NCBI GenBank assembly: GCA_900763875.1
Contig: CAAFLX010000035.1
Span: forward strand, 1 to 64,000
Direction of reading: 5' to 3'
DNA: 64,000 nucleotides
Origin: Clostridia bacterium
GTDB taxonomy: Bacteria; Bacillota; Clostridia; Christensenellales; CAG-917
Under the pieces are notes generated by a model. It was not told the origin of the DNA, did no database searches, and saw only the letters and a list, made by a program, of their open reading frames with translations. Of this stretch, positions 40,591-49,846 are shown piece after piece. Position 1 is the stretch's first letter, and the number at the start of each line of letters is the position of its first letter. Position numbers and translations under genes: made by a program.

Positions 40591-42369
40591 ATGAGAAAAG
40601 AGAAAGAACACGATAAACAACAACTGTTGAAAAGATTTGTGGCGTACTACAAGCCGCACAAGGGCACGTTTGCGCTGGATATGATTTGCTCGCTTATATT
40701 TTCGATAAGCGGGCTTATTTATCCTATTGTTTCGCAACGAATTTTGAGAAAGAGTATTCCAAACGGCGTGATAAGCGAAGTGTTGATTCTTTGCGCGATT
40801 CTGCTTGCAATCTACATTTTGCGCGCCGGTATGAAGTATTATATCAACTATTACGGGCACGTTATGGGCGTGAGAATGCAAGCGGCGATGAGGACGGATT
40901 TGTTCAAACATCTTGAAAAGTTGCCCTACTCCTTTTACGACAACAACGAAACGGGACAACTGATGGCGAGAATGACAAACGACCTTTTCGACGTGAGCGA
41001 ACTTGCTCACCACGGCCCTGAAAACCTGTTTATCACAACGTTTGTGACGATAGGCTCGTTTGCGTATCTTTGCACGATAAGTTGGAAACTTGCGCTCATC
41101 ATATTTGCGTTTTTGCCCGTGCTGTTCATCATTGCGATTGTGTGCAGAAAAAATATGACGAAGGCGTTTAGAAAGAGCAGGGAAGAGATAGGCAACATCA
41201 ACGCCACTCTTGAAAACAGCATTGCGGGTATTCGCGTCACAAAAGCGTATGCAAATGCCGAGTACGAGCAAGCCAAGTTTGAAAAAAACAACGACGGCTA
41301 CGTCAAAGCGCGCTCAAAAGCATATAAGGCAATGGGCACTTTTTCGGCAAGTATGAGCCTTGTCACCGAGATTTACAACGTCATAGTGCTGCTTGCAGGC
41401 GCACTGTTTTGCATCTACGACAAGGAGCATTTCGACTACGTTGACCTCGTGTCCTTTATGATTTCCATAAACCTCTTTATATCCCCCGTGCAAACGCTCA
41501 TAGCGTTCTTCGAGCAACTGCAAGACGGCGTGACGGGATTCAGACGCTTTGTTGCGATAATGGACGTGCCTGTCGAAAAGGAGAGCGACACCGCTCACAG
41601 CGTGGAGAGCCTGAAAGGCGATATTGTGTTTAAGGACGTAAACTTTGCCTACAACCACGACAAAGAGGTGCTTGACAACATCAATCTCACCATTCCCGAC
41701 GGAAAAATGTACGCTTTCGTCGGCGCGAGCGGCGGCGGAAAAACCACGCTTTGCCACTTGATTCCAAAATTCTATCCGCTTGAAAACGGTATGATTTATA
41801 TCGGCGGCGAGCCTATAAGCGAGATTAAAAACGACTCGATGCGCAAAAACGTGGGCATTGTGCAACAGGACGTATTTTTGTTTACGGGAACGTTTAAGGA
41901 AAATATCGCGTACGGCAAGGACGACGCAACCGACGAGGAAATCGTCGAGGCGGCAAAAAAAGCGGATATCGACGAGTATATCAAAAGTTTGCCCGACGGC
42001 TACGACACCCAAATCGGCGAGAGAGGCGTAAAATTGTCGGGCGGTCAAAAGCAAAGATTGAGCATTGCGCGCGTATTCCTCAAAAACCCGTCCATTCTCA
42101 TTTTGGACGAGGCTACGAGCGCACTTGACAACACCACCGAGGCAATCATTCAAAAGGCTCTGTTCGAGCTTTGCAAGGGCAGAACTACAATCGTGGTTGC
42201 TCACCGCCTCTCAACCGTGCGTAAGGCGGACAGTATCGTTGTCATCGACGGCGGAAAAATCGTGGAGCAAGGTTCTCACGACGAACTCATCGAAAAAGGC
42301 GGCGTGTACAAAAAACTCTATGAGGCGCAATTTGCAGACGACGTTGACATCCAAGTCGGCATTAACTGA
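40591..42369 (+). CDS. ABC exporter, fused membrane and ATPase domains
   Basis: A 592-residue half-transporter. Six transmembrane helices occupy about 20-310. The nucleotide-binding domain has Walker A GASGGGKTT, the Q-loop VQQDVFLFTG, signature LSGGQKQR, Walker B ILILDEATSALD and H-loop VVAHRLS. It should work as a homodimer or with an unlinked partner and resembles lipid- and multidrug-type exporters (MsbA/BmrA). ATG 40591 lacks a Shine-Dalgarno sequence. Substrate unknown. Confidence 0.88.
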   Translation: MRKEKEHDKQQLLKRFVAYYKPHKGTFALDMICSLIFSISGLIYPIVSQRILRKSIPNGVISEVLILCAILLAIYILRAGMKYYINYYGHVMGVRMQAAMRTDLFKHLEKLPYSFYDNNETGQLMARMTNDLFDVSELAHHGPENLFITTFVTIGSFAYLCTISWKLALIIFAFLPVLFIIAIVCRKNMTKAFRKSREEIGNINATLENSIAGIRVTKAYANAEYEQAKFEKNNDGYVKARSKAYKAMGTFSASMSLVTEIYNVIVLLAGALFCIYDKEHFDYVDLVSFMISINLFISPVQTLIAFFEQLQDGVTGFRRFVAIMDVPVEKESDTAHSVESLKGDIVFKDVNFAYNHDKEVLDNINLTIPDGKMYAFVGASGGGKTTLCHLIPKFYPLENGMIYIGGEPISEIKNDSMRKNVGIVQQDVFLFTGTFKENIAYGKDDATDEEIVEAAKKADIDEYIKSLPDGYDTQIGERGVKLSGGQKQRLSIARVFLKNPSILILDEATSALDNTTEAIIQKALFELCKGRTTIVVAHRLSTVRKADSIVVIDGGKIVEQGSHDELIEKGGVYKKLYEAQFADDVDIQVGIN

Positions 42370-42511
42370 CAAATGCGGGGTGGGGTTTTCTCACCCCAAT
42401 ATCGTTGAAATAAAACGAGGCAACTTGCGCTCAAAAGTGAATATATATCGGTTGCAAGATTGTCTGCGGCTTTGTAAACGCAAGAAAATTTGAGTTTATA
42501 TCCAAAATAGA

Positions 42512-42540
42512 TTGCAATTTTCAAATATGTTTGATATAAT
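42512..42540 (+). promoter_or_regulatory. Promoter of tRNA-Thr
   Basis: TTGCAA (512-517), 17 bp, TATAAT (535-540), 20 bp before the tRNA. Confidence 0.7.
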
Positions 42541-42559
42541 CCAAAAGCAATCGAAAATT

Positions 42560-42635
42560 GCTAGTGTGGCTCAGCAGGTAGAGCAGCTGATTCGTAATCA
42601 GCAGGTCGCCGGTTCGAATCCGGCCACTAGCTCCA
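42560..42635 (+). tRNA. tRNA-Thr (anticodon CGT)
   Basis: A 76-nt cloverleaf with encoded CCA: acceptor GCTAGTG/CACTAGC, anticodon stem CTGAT/ATCAG around T-CGT-A, and T loop TTCGAAT. It reads ACG threonine codons. It has its own promoter and a terminator at 42641. Confidence 0.95.
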
Positions 42636-42640
42636 AAAAA

Positions 42641-42671
42641 AGTGATATATCTTGAATATATCACTTTTTTT
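42641..42671 (+). terminator. Terminator of tRNA-Thr
   Basis: AGTGATATAT-cttga-ATATATCACT followed by seven Ts, 5 bp after the CCA. Confidence 0.9.
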
Positions 42672-42756
42672 ATGCTAACGAACAGTTACTGACCGTGGGT
42701 ACCTGCCGATTAACAATTCGTAGCCCCTGCAAAACAGAATCGTTTTGCGGACAAAA

Positions 42757-42785
42757 TGTCGGCGGTTCGAATCCGGCCAACTCCA
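42757..42785 (+). pseudogene. Decayed tRNA 3' half (T arm and acceptor end)
   Basis: A 16-bp exact match to the tRNA-Thr T arm (GGTTCGAATCCGGCCA) and a CTCCA end recur 150 bp downstream of the intact gene. The T stem now has a mismatch and no matching 5' half is visible. Upstream, 42730-42749 forms a hairpin (GCAAAAC/GTTTTGC). A terminator follows at once, which suggests this was once a transcribed tRNA or an attachment-site duplicate. Confidence 0.6.
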
Positions 42786-42812
42786 AACACCCGTTTCGTC
42801 GGGTGTTTTTTT
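42786..42812 (+). terminator. Terminator after the tRNA remnant
   Basis: AACACCCG-tttcgt-CGGGTGTT followed by a T-run. The following stretch to 43038 is AT-rich with small inverted repeats (AACTTAC/GTAAGTT near 42869) and no gene. Confidence 0.8.
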
Positions 42813-43038
42813 ATGTTTTTCTTTTGATGTTTTTTTACCCCACTTGCTTATATGTTATGAATACAGTATACAACTTACTTCGTAAGTTTATAAGCGTCGG
42901 GCGCGCGCGAAAGCTTATTATTACTTATAAAATAACGAAAATTATACAATAAACAGTCGTGAAGAAGAGAGCTGAAAAATCGCTTTGTGTAAGTTGAAAA
43001 AAATCTCGAAAAATTTTCAAAAAAGTGTCATAAAAAGA

Positions 43039-43067
43039 TTGACATTTGGCAAATATGGACATATACT
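43039..43067 (+). promoter_or_regulatory. Promoter of the hrcA operon
   Basis: TTGACA (039-044), 17 bp, TATACT (062-067), directly followed by the CIRCE-type operator. Confidence 0.85.
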
Positions 43068-43068
43068 G

Positions 43069-43095
43069 TTAGCAATCAAAGCAAAAGACTGCTAG
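43069..43095 (+). promoter_or_regulatory. CIRCE-type operator (HrcA binding site)
   Basis: TTAGCAATC, nine bases, GACTGCTAG. The consensus is TTAGCACTC-N9-GAGTGCTAA; spacing and most positions are kept, with three deviations. Placement at the transcription start of hrcA implies autoregulation of the heat-shock operon. Confidence 0.85.
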
Positions 43096-43128
43096 CAATG
43101 GTCTTGAGCGAGAATACAAAGGTCGGTT

Positions 43129-44175
43129 ATGGGAAAAGAGTTGACTGAAAGGAAAAAAAGGATATTGCACGCATTGGTTGATTTGTATATCACGACAGGT
43201 CAGCCTGTGTCCAGCTCGGACATACAAAGCAAATATTTGCCCGAAGTCAGTTCGGCGACCGTAAGGGCGGAGCTTAGTGCGCTCGAAGCACTCGGATTTA
43301 TCGAGCAACCCCACACCTCGGCAGGGCGAATACCTCTCAAGGACGCGTACAAGTTCTATGTCGAGAGCATAAGCGCATTCGAGGGCAATATGCTCACCGA
43401 CCAAGAGACCGCACTCATTCGCGACAAGTTTATGAACAAGTTGGGCAAGATATCGGATATGTCGATTGCGGCGGCGAAAATCATAAGCGACGTGACAAAC
43501 TACACCTCGTTCACCGTCAAAAAGAGTTCGCAGAGCATCGTGATTGAAGAAATCAAGCTCGTGCCTTTGAAAAACGGAAAAGCGGTTGTGCTTATCGTCA
43601 CCGATAGCGGTATGATTGCCGACAAAGCCATCGACGTGCCCGAGGACGTGAAAGCAGAGTATATCGAGACGGCAACCAAGGTGCTGAACAAGGTTTTTCA
43701 AGGCAAAAACATCAAGGATATGGACAAGTTCGACCTTGCCGAAATCGATGTTGAGCTGAAAGGTTTCGAGGACATACTTGACGACGTGCTGGGCATACTT
43801 CGCATATACCTATCAGAGCATAGCGAAAGAAACGTGTTTGTCGAGGGCGCGCTCAAAATGCTCGATTATCCCGAATACAACAACGTTGAGGACGCAAAAA
43901 ACTTCCTCTCAGTCATCACGGACAAGGAGAATATCGGCGACTTGCTCTCAAACGAGGACGGCGCAATCGAGTTTTCGGTGAGAATCGGCAAAGAGGAGAG
44001 AGGCGTTGACAAATGCGCAATCATCACGGCAACCTACAAGGTTGGCGACGAAGTGGTTGGCGAGGCGGGCGTCATAGGCCCTGAGCGTATGGACTACAAA
44101 AAGGTTATCGGCGTTTTGGACTGTATGAAAAAAACCATTGCCGGCATTGCAGACAACAATAAGGACGAAGAATAA
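43129..44175 (+). CDS. hrcA: Heat-inducible transcription repressor HrcA
   Basis: A 348-residue repressor with an N-terminal winged helix (ERKKRILHALVDLYITTGQPVSS, SSATVRAELSALEALGFI) and C-terminal GAF-like dimerisation and inducer region. It binds CIRCE and represses chaperone genes, with activity tuned by GroEL. The operator lies in its own promoter. grpE starts 2 bp after its stop. Confidence 0.96.
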   Translation: MGKELTERKKRILHALVDLYITTGQPVSSSDIQSKYLPEVSSATVRAELSALEALGFIEQPHTSAGRIPLKDAYKFYVESISAFEGNMLTDQETALIRDKFMNKLGKISDMSIAAAKIISDVTNYTSFTVKKSSQSIVIEEIKLVPLKNGKAVVLIVTDSGMIADKAIDVPEDVKAEYIETATKVLNKVFQGKNIKDMDKFDLAEIDVELKGFEDILDDVLGILRIYLSEHSERNVFVEGALKMLDYPEYNNVEDAKNFLSVITDKENIGDLLSNEDGAIEFSVRIGKEERGVDKCAIITATYKVGDEVVGEAGVIGPERMDYKKVIGVLDCMKKTIAGIADNNKDEE

Positions 44176-44176
44176 A

Positions 44177-44749
44177 ATGAAAGACAAAGACAAGAAAGCA
44201 ACACTTGAAACCGAAAGCGTCGAGGCGCAAGAGCAAGAAGAAACCGCAAAATCCGTCGAGATTGACAGAGAGGGATTGAGCGACGAGCAATATATCGCGG
44301 CTCTTGAAGAAAGGCTCGGACAGGCAATCGCAGAGGCTGAAACCTGCAAGGGATTGACTCAAAGATTGCAAGCGGACTTCGACAACTACAGAAAGCGCAA
44401 CAACTCGATTGCAGAAGATATGAAATTGCTTGGCGAATCGGTGGTGATTGAAAAGATGCTCACCGTGCTTGACAACTGCGACCTTGCAAGGACGTATCTC
44501 AAAGACGAGGCGGCTCTTACGGGATTCAATATGATGGAAGGACAAATCCTCTCGGCTTTGGGCGGATTCGGACTCAAAGAAGTGGAGGCTCTTGACAAAG
44601 ACTTCGACGCAAAGTTTATGAACGCGGTTGAAAGAGTCAAGGACGAGCAAAAACAAGGCAAGGTTGTCGAGGTGCTTGCAAAGGGCTATATGCTCGGCGC
44701 AAAACTTCTTCGCCCGTCAAGCGTCAAAGTGGGATACTGGGAAGAGTGA
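44177..44749 (+). CDS. grpE: Nucleotide exchange factor GrpE
   Basis: A 190-residue protein: acidic N-terminus, a long coiled coil (YIAALEERLGQAIAEAETCKGLTQRLQADFDNYRKR in outline, about 40-75) and the beta-wing domain (GKVVEVLAKGYMLGAKLLRPSSVKVG). It releases ADP from DnaK. ATG 44177 follows a GGACGAAG region. It is part of the hrcA operon. Confidence 0.95.
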   Translation: MKDKDKKATLETESVEAQEQEETAKSVEIDREGLSDEQYIAALEERLGQAIAEAETCKGLTQRLQADFDNYRKRNNSIAEDMKLLGESVVIEKMLTVLDNCDLARTYLKDEAALTGFNMMEGQILSALGGFGLKEVEALDKDFDAKFMNAVERVKDEQKQGKVVEVLAKGYMLGAKLLRPSSVKVGYWEE

Positions 44750-44922
44750 CGTCTTGCACAAGCAAACACGATATAGCAAAGATAAAAGATGGCAAACAAC
44801 GCCGAGCAATATAAATAACCCGGCAACGTAAACAATCAAGATATTTCCGCACAAAATGCGAAAACATAAAAATATAAAGAAAATAAGTTTCTTCCCGTCA
44901 AAGCGGGAAAAGGAGTAAGAAT

Positions 44923-46764
44923 ATGGGAAAGATTATCGGTATTGACCTTGGCACGACAAACTCGTGCGTAGCAGTTATGGAAGGCGGTGAAGCGGTGGTT
45001 ATCCCCAACGCCGAAGGTATGAGAACGACTCCGTCTGTCGTCGCGTTCACAAAGGACGGCGAAAGACTCGTCGGCGAAATCGCAAAACGTCAAGCGGTGG
45101 CAAACCCCGACCATACCGTAAGTTCCATCAAAAGAGAGATGGGCTCCGACTACAAGGTGAAAATTGATAGCAAGGAATACACACCTCAAGAAATCTCCGC
45201 TATGATTTTGACAAAGCTCAAAAACGACGCGGAAAAATATCTCGGCGAAAAGGTCACGGAAGCGGTTATCACCGTTCCTGCATACTTCACCGACTCTCAA
45301 CGTCAAGCAACCAAGGACGCAGGCAAAATCGCAGGACTCGAAGTGAAGCGTATCATCAACGAGCCTACGGCGGCGGCTTTGGCATACGGCATCGACAAGG
45401 ACGAAAATAAGAACCAAAAAGTGCTTATCTTCGACCTCGGCGGCGGCACGTTCGACGTTTCTATCCTCGAGCTTGGCGACGGCGTGTTTGAAGTTTTGGC
45501 AACCGCGGGCAACAACCGCTTGGGCGGCGACGACTTCGACAAACGCGTTATGGATTGGATTGTAAGCGAGTTCAAGAGAGAACACGGCGTTGACCTCACC
45601 AAAGACAAAATGGCAATGCAACGTATCAAAGAAGCGGCTGAAAAGGCGAAAATCGACTTGTCCGGCGTGACCAAAGCAAAGATTTCGCTCCCGTTCATCG
45701 CAATGGAAAACGGCGTGCCCATGCACCTCGATATGGAGCTTACAAGAGCAAAATTCGACTCCCTCACCGAGGATCTCGTCAAGGCAACTCAAGGCCCGAT
45801 GCAACAAGCTCTCAAAGACGCGGGACTTTCTTACAGCGACATCGCAAAGGTCATCATGGTTGGTGGCTCGACTCGTGTGCCTGCCGTGTATGAATCCGTC
45901 AAACGCCTCACCGGCAAAGACCCGTACAAGGGAATCAACCCCGACGAGTGCGTGGCTTTGGGCGCGGCAATCCAAGGCGGCGTGCTTGCAGGCGAAGTGA
46001 AAGATATGCTCTTGCTTGACGTCACTCCGTTGTCGCTCGGCATCGAAACGCTCGGCGGCGTATGCACCAAACTCATCGACAGAAACACCACCATTCCTAC
46101 AAGCAAATCGCAAGTGTTCAGCACCGCGGCTGACAATCAAACCGCTGTTGACATTCACGTTTTGCAAGGTGAAAGACAATTTGCTCGCGACAACAAGACT
46201 CTTGGCAGATTCGAGCTTGTCGGCATCGCTCCCGCACCGCGCGGAATTCCGCAAATCGAAGTCACTTTCGACATCGACGCAAACGGCATCGTATCCGTCA
46301 AGGCTTGCGACAAGGCAACGGGCAAATCTCAATCAATCACCATCACCGCGTCTTCAAACCTCACCGAGGCAGACATCGATGCAGCCGTCAAGGACGCAGA
46401 GAAGTACGCCGAAGAGGACAAGAAACGTAGGGCGGTTGTGGACGCAAAGAACAACGCCGAACAACTCATCTTTGCAGTTGACAAATTCGTGAGCGAGAAC
46501 GGCGACAAGCTCGAAGAGGCGGACAAGACTCAAGTCACCGACGCAACCAAGGTTGCATCCGAGGAGCTTGCAAAGGCAGAGACCGAGGACGACGTCAAGA
46601 ACGTTGTTGAAACTCTCACCAAAGTGACAGATCCTATCTTCACGAAATTCTATCAACAAAACCCCGAAGCGGCAGCTGAGGCTGCAAAGCAAGCGGGCAT
46701 CAATCCCGAGGACTTCCAAGGCGGCGAAAACCCCGACGGAAGCGTGGACGGAACTGTTGACTAA
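44923..46764 (+). CDS. dnaK: Chaperone DnaK (Hsp70)
   Basis: A 613-residue Hsp70. The ATPase domain starts IIGIDLGTTNSCVAVMEGG and has IFDLGGGTFDVSIL. The linker DMLLLDVTPLSLGIE leads to the substrate-binding domain and C-terminal lid. AAAGGAG precedes the ATG, and a hairpin (TTCCCG/CGGGAA) lies just upstream in the leader and could modulate translation. It is slightly shorter than E. coli DnaK, as in other Bacillota. Confidence 0.98.
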   Translation: MGKIIGIDLGTTNSCVAVMEGGEAVVIPNAEGMRTTPSVVAFTKDGERLVGEIAKRQAVANPDHTVSSIKREMGSDYKVKIDSKEYTPQEISAMILTKLKNDAEKYLGEKVTEAVITVPAYFTDSQRQATKDAGKIAGLEVKRIINEPTAAALAYGIDKDENKNQKVLIFDLGGGTFDVSILELGDGVFEVLATAGNNRLGGDDFDKRVMDWIVSEFKREHGVDLTKDKMAMQRIKEAAEKAKIDLSGVTKAKISLPFIAMENGVPMHLDMELTRAKFDSLTEDLVKATQGPMQQALKDAGLSYSDIAKVIMVGGSTRVPAVYESVKRLTGKDPYKGINPDECVALGAAIQGGVLAGEVKDMLLLDVTPLSLGIETLGGVCTKLIDRNTTIPTSKSQVFSTAADNQTAVDIHVLQGERQFARDNKTLGRFELVGIAPAPRGIPQIEVTFDIDANGIVSVKACDKATGKSQSITITASSNLTEADIDAAVKDAEKYAEEDKKRRAVVDAKNNAEQLIFAVDKFVSENGDKLEEADKTQVTDATKVASEELAKAETEDDVKNVVETLTKVTDPIFTKFYQQNPEAAAEAAKQAGINPEDFQGGENPDGSVDGTVD

Positions 46765-46902
46765 TCTCAACGATATGCAAAATAGGTCTAGGCGCAACGG
46801 GCAACCGTTGCGCCAAGGCGTATAAAAGAAGTCGATTTTCGGCTCTATCGCGCAAGGCGCACAAATACGAAAAAAGGCAACCGCTAGGTTGAAAAATAGA
46901 TT

Positions 46903-48057
46903 ATGGCAGCAAAGAATTATTACGAAATACTCGGCGTTGAAAAAACCGCAAATGCCGACGAGTTGAAACTCGCCTATCGTAAACTCGCAAAGAAGTATCA
47001 CCCCGATATGTATGTGTCGGCAAGCGAGCAGGAAAAAAAGGACGCAGAGGCAAAATTCAAGGATATAAACCACGCCTACGAAGTGCTTTCCGACCCTCAA
47101 AAGCGCGCCGCATACGACACTTACGGCGATGAGAACGGGCCGCAAATGGGCGCAGGCGGTTTCGGTGGCGGCAGCGGATTCGGCGCAGGCGGTTTCGGAT
47201 TCGATATGGACGACATTTTCTCGTCGATATTCTCCGGATTCGGTGGCGGTGCGTCGCGCGCCCAACGCTCCAACGCTCCCCAAAGAGGGCAGGATATCCT
47301 CGTGGGCGTTACGATTACATTTGAGGAAGCGGCGTTCGGCACTCAAAAAACCGTCAGCGTCAAGAGAGTGGAAAACTGCGCCGAATGTAAGGGGACGGGC
47401 GCAAAGGACGGCACGGCGTTCAGAGTTTGCTCGCAATGCAAGGGTAGCGGCAGAGTCACTATGACTCAACGCACGCCTTTTGGTCAGGTCAGCACGCAAG
47501 GCGTTTGTCCCTCTTGCCACGGCACGGGTAAAATCATCACCGAAAAATGCCCCAAATGCGGCGGCATCGGGCACTTTGACAAAGTGCAAGACGTCAAGGT
47601 CAATATTCCTGCAGGCATAGATTCGGGTCAACGCGTCAGATACGAGAACGAAGGTCACGCAGGCACGAACGGCGGCGAGAAGGGCAGTTTGTACGTCGAA
47701 GTGCGCGTTGCTCCTCACAAACTCTTTGTGAGAAACGGGTTCGATATTTTTCTCGAAGTGCCCGTGTCAATCGTTGAGGCAACTCTCGGCACAACAATTT
47801 CAGTGCCCACGCTGTACGGCAACAAAGAGGTCAAAATTCCCGAAGGTACGCAAAGCGGCACGGTGTTTACAATCAAAAATTACGGCATAAAGAAACTCAA
47901 AGGCGCAGGCAAGGGCGATATGTTCGTCAAGGTCGTCGTCGAAGTGCCAAAGAGTGTGAGCAAGGAGCAAAAAGAGTTTTTGAAGAGATTTGATCAAATC
48001 ACCGACCAAAAGAAACAGTACCCTTTGAAAAAGTCGTACGACGAAAAAGCAAAATAA
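46903..48057 (+). CDS. dnaJ: Chaperone DnaJ (Hsp40)
   Basis: A 384-residue type I J-protein. The J domain has the HPD triad (KKYHPDMYV), followed by a Gly/Phe-rich linker. Four CxxCxGxG zinc repeats (CAECKGTG, CSQCKGSG, CPSCHGTG, CPKCGGIG) and the C-terminal client-binding domains follow. It stimulates DnaK ATPase activity. It is fourth in the CIRCE operon. Confidence 0.97.
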   Translation: MAAKNYYEILGVEKTANADELKLAYRKLAKKYHPDMYVSASEQEKKDAEAKFKDINHAYEVLSDPQKRAAYDTYGDENGPQMGAGGFGGGSGFGAGGFGFDMDDIFSSIFSGFGGGASRAQRSNAPQRGQDILVGVTITFEEAAFGTQKTVSVKRVENCAECKGTGAKDGTAFRVCSQCKGSGRVTMTQRTPFGQVSTQGVCPSCHGTGKIITEKCPKCGGIGHFDKVQDVKVNIPAGIDSGQRVRYENEGHAGTNGGEKGSLYVEVRVAPHKLFVRNGFDIFLEVPVSIVEATLGTTISVPTLYGNKEVKIPEGTQSGTVFTIKNYGIKKLKGAGKGDMFVKVVVEVPKSVSKEQKEFLKRFDQITDQKKQYPLKKSYDEKAK

Positions 48058-48111
48058 CAAAAACACACGAAAGCGGCAATCTAAACCGCTCAAATGTCAG
48101 AGTGATATAAG

Positions 48112-49017
48112 ATGAAATACAAAACGATAACGGTTTTTACAAACCATAACGACGCCGACCTCATCTCGTCAGCCATGTTTGACGCAGGTGCGGGCGGTGT
48201 TTCAATTTTGGACAAACAAGACTTCCTCGACCTCGTCAAAAGCGACGTGATTTGGGACTATGTGGACGAAAGCGTGCTTGAACAAAGCGAAGTCGTCAAA
48301 GTTTCCACTATGTGCGACCCTGACGATAACGATTTTTTTGAAAATCTGCAATCCAACCTCGAAGATTTGAAAGAGAACGGAGTGCAATTCGGCGAGATTT
48401 TGATTGGCGAAATCGATGCAGCCGACTATGAAAACGAGTGGAAAAAATATTATACCCCCATACAAACCAAAAACATCACAATCGTGCCCACTTGGATTGA
48501 CTACAAGGCGAGCGAGGGTGAAAAAATAATGCGCCTCGACCCCGGTATGGCGTTCGGCACAGGCTCTCACGCAACGACGAGAATGTGCCTCGAACTTATG
48601 GACGTTCTTGGCAAAGACGTTATTGACGTCGGTTGCGGAAGCGGAATTTTGGGTATTGCGGCAAAGATTTGCGGCGCAAAGAGCGTTTATATGTGCGACA
48701 TTGACGAGCAAGCCGTGGAGTTTGCAGCCAAAAATGCCGCATTAAACCGCGTTGAAGCAACAATCGAAAAAGCCGATTTGCTCGAAGGCGAACAACAAGC
48801 CGACTTTATTTTTGCCAACATTACAGCAGACATTCTTATGCGTTTTTCAAAGAGTATCGGCAAGCATTTGCGCAAAAACGGCACAATCGTGTTGTCGGGT
48901 ATCATTGACACGCGACTTGACGAAGTGTTACAATGCTACCAAGATGCCGGTTATGAGATTGTAGAGCGTATGGCTATGGACGATTGGCGCGCGCTCAAAC
49001 TCAAAAGAAGGACATAA
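48112..49017 (+). CDS. prmA: Ribosomal protein L11 methyltransferase PrmA
   Basis: A 301-residue SAM-dependent enzyme that trimethylates L11. The N-terminal substrate-recognition domain is followed by PGMAFGTGSHATTRMC, VIDVGCGSGILGIAA and the NPPY-like FANITADI block. Order dnaJ-prmA-rsmE-mtaB matches Bacillus yqeT-yqeU-yqeV. Confidence 0.95.
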   Translation: MKYKTITVFTNHNDADLISSAMFDAGAGGVSILDKQDFLDLVKSDVIWDYVDESVLEQSEVVKVSTMCDPDDNDFFENLQSNLEDLKENGVQFGEILIGEIDAADYENEWKKYYTPIQTKNITIVPTWIDYKASEGEKIMRLDPGMAFGTGSHATTRMCLELMDVLGKDVIDVGCGSGILGIAAKICGAKSVYMCDIDEQAVEFAAKNAALNRVEATIEKADLLEGEQQADFIFANITADILMRFSKSIGKHLRKNGTIVLSGIIDTRLDEVLQCYQDAGYEIVERMAMDDWRALKLKRRT

Positions 49018-49120
49018 TCCGCACTTTGGCTTTGCGATTTTGGTTTGATTTTCCCATCGAAATTCAATGCGAAAATTGCAAATAGAACAAAGTAAAATAT
49101 CAAAACGAGCCGATTAGAAT

Positions 49121-49846
49121 ATGGAAATTAGAAGATTTTTTGTCAATCCGCAAGATATTTGCGCAAACGGTGAAATCATCGTCTTTGGCGATGAGTTTGC
49201 CCATATGGCCAAGGTTTTGCGCTATAAGGTCGGCTACAAAGCACTCGTGTGCGCCAACGACGGAATCGAACGACTTTGCACGATAAAACAAATTGACAAA
49301 GACAAGGCGATTTTGACGGTGGACGAGCAGAGAGTGCAAGACAAAAAAAGCGTGCACGTCACGCTTTTTGCAGGTCTTTTGAAGAACAACAAACTGGATT
49401 TTGCCATTCAAAAGGCGGTGGAACTTGGCATTGACGAGGTGCGCCCGTTCTTGTCCGACAACACGGCGGAAACCAAATTTTCGGTGGATAGAGCAAACAA
49501 AATCGCGCTCGAAGCGGCAAAACAATGCGGCTCGGCGTATTTGACCGAGGTCAAAGACCTTTGCGATTTCGATGAGATTGTCGAATCGTTTTGCAACTTT
49601 GACAGAGTGCTGTTTGCCTATGAATACGAAAAGAAAAACCGCATCAAAGATTGCGATTTGCAGGGCAAAAACATTGCGCTCGTCGTGGGTGCAGAGGGCG
49701 GTTTTTCAGAGAATGAGGCGCAAAAAGCAAAGGATAACGGCGCGCAAATCGTCACGCTCGGCAAGCGCATTTTGCGTGCGGAAACCGCCTCGATCGTGTC
49801 GTCCGCATTGCTTTTGGACGCTCTTGGAGAACTTGATTATGACTGA
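49121..49846 (+). CDS. rsmE: 16S rRNA m3U1498 methyltransferase RsmE
   Basis: A 241-residue SPOUT-fold enzyme. The N-terminal PUA-like domain is followed by the knot region with LVVGAEGGFSENEAQKA and LGKRILRAETASIVSSALL. There is no good Shine-Dalgarno sequence. Its stop overlaps the mtaB start by 8 bp. Confidence 0.95.
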   Translation: MEIRRFFVNPQDICANGEIIVFGDEFAHMAKVLRYKVGYKALVCANDGIERLCTIKQIDKDKAILTVDEQRVQDKKSVHVTLFAGLLKNNKLDFAIQKAVELGIDEVRPFLSDNTAETKFSVDRANKIALEAAKQCGSAYLTEVKDLCDFDEIVESFCNFDRVLFAYEYEKKNRIKDCDLQGKNIALVVGAEGGFSENEAQKAKDNGAQIVTLGKRILRAETASIVSSALLLDALGELDYD

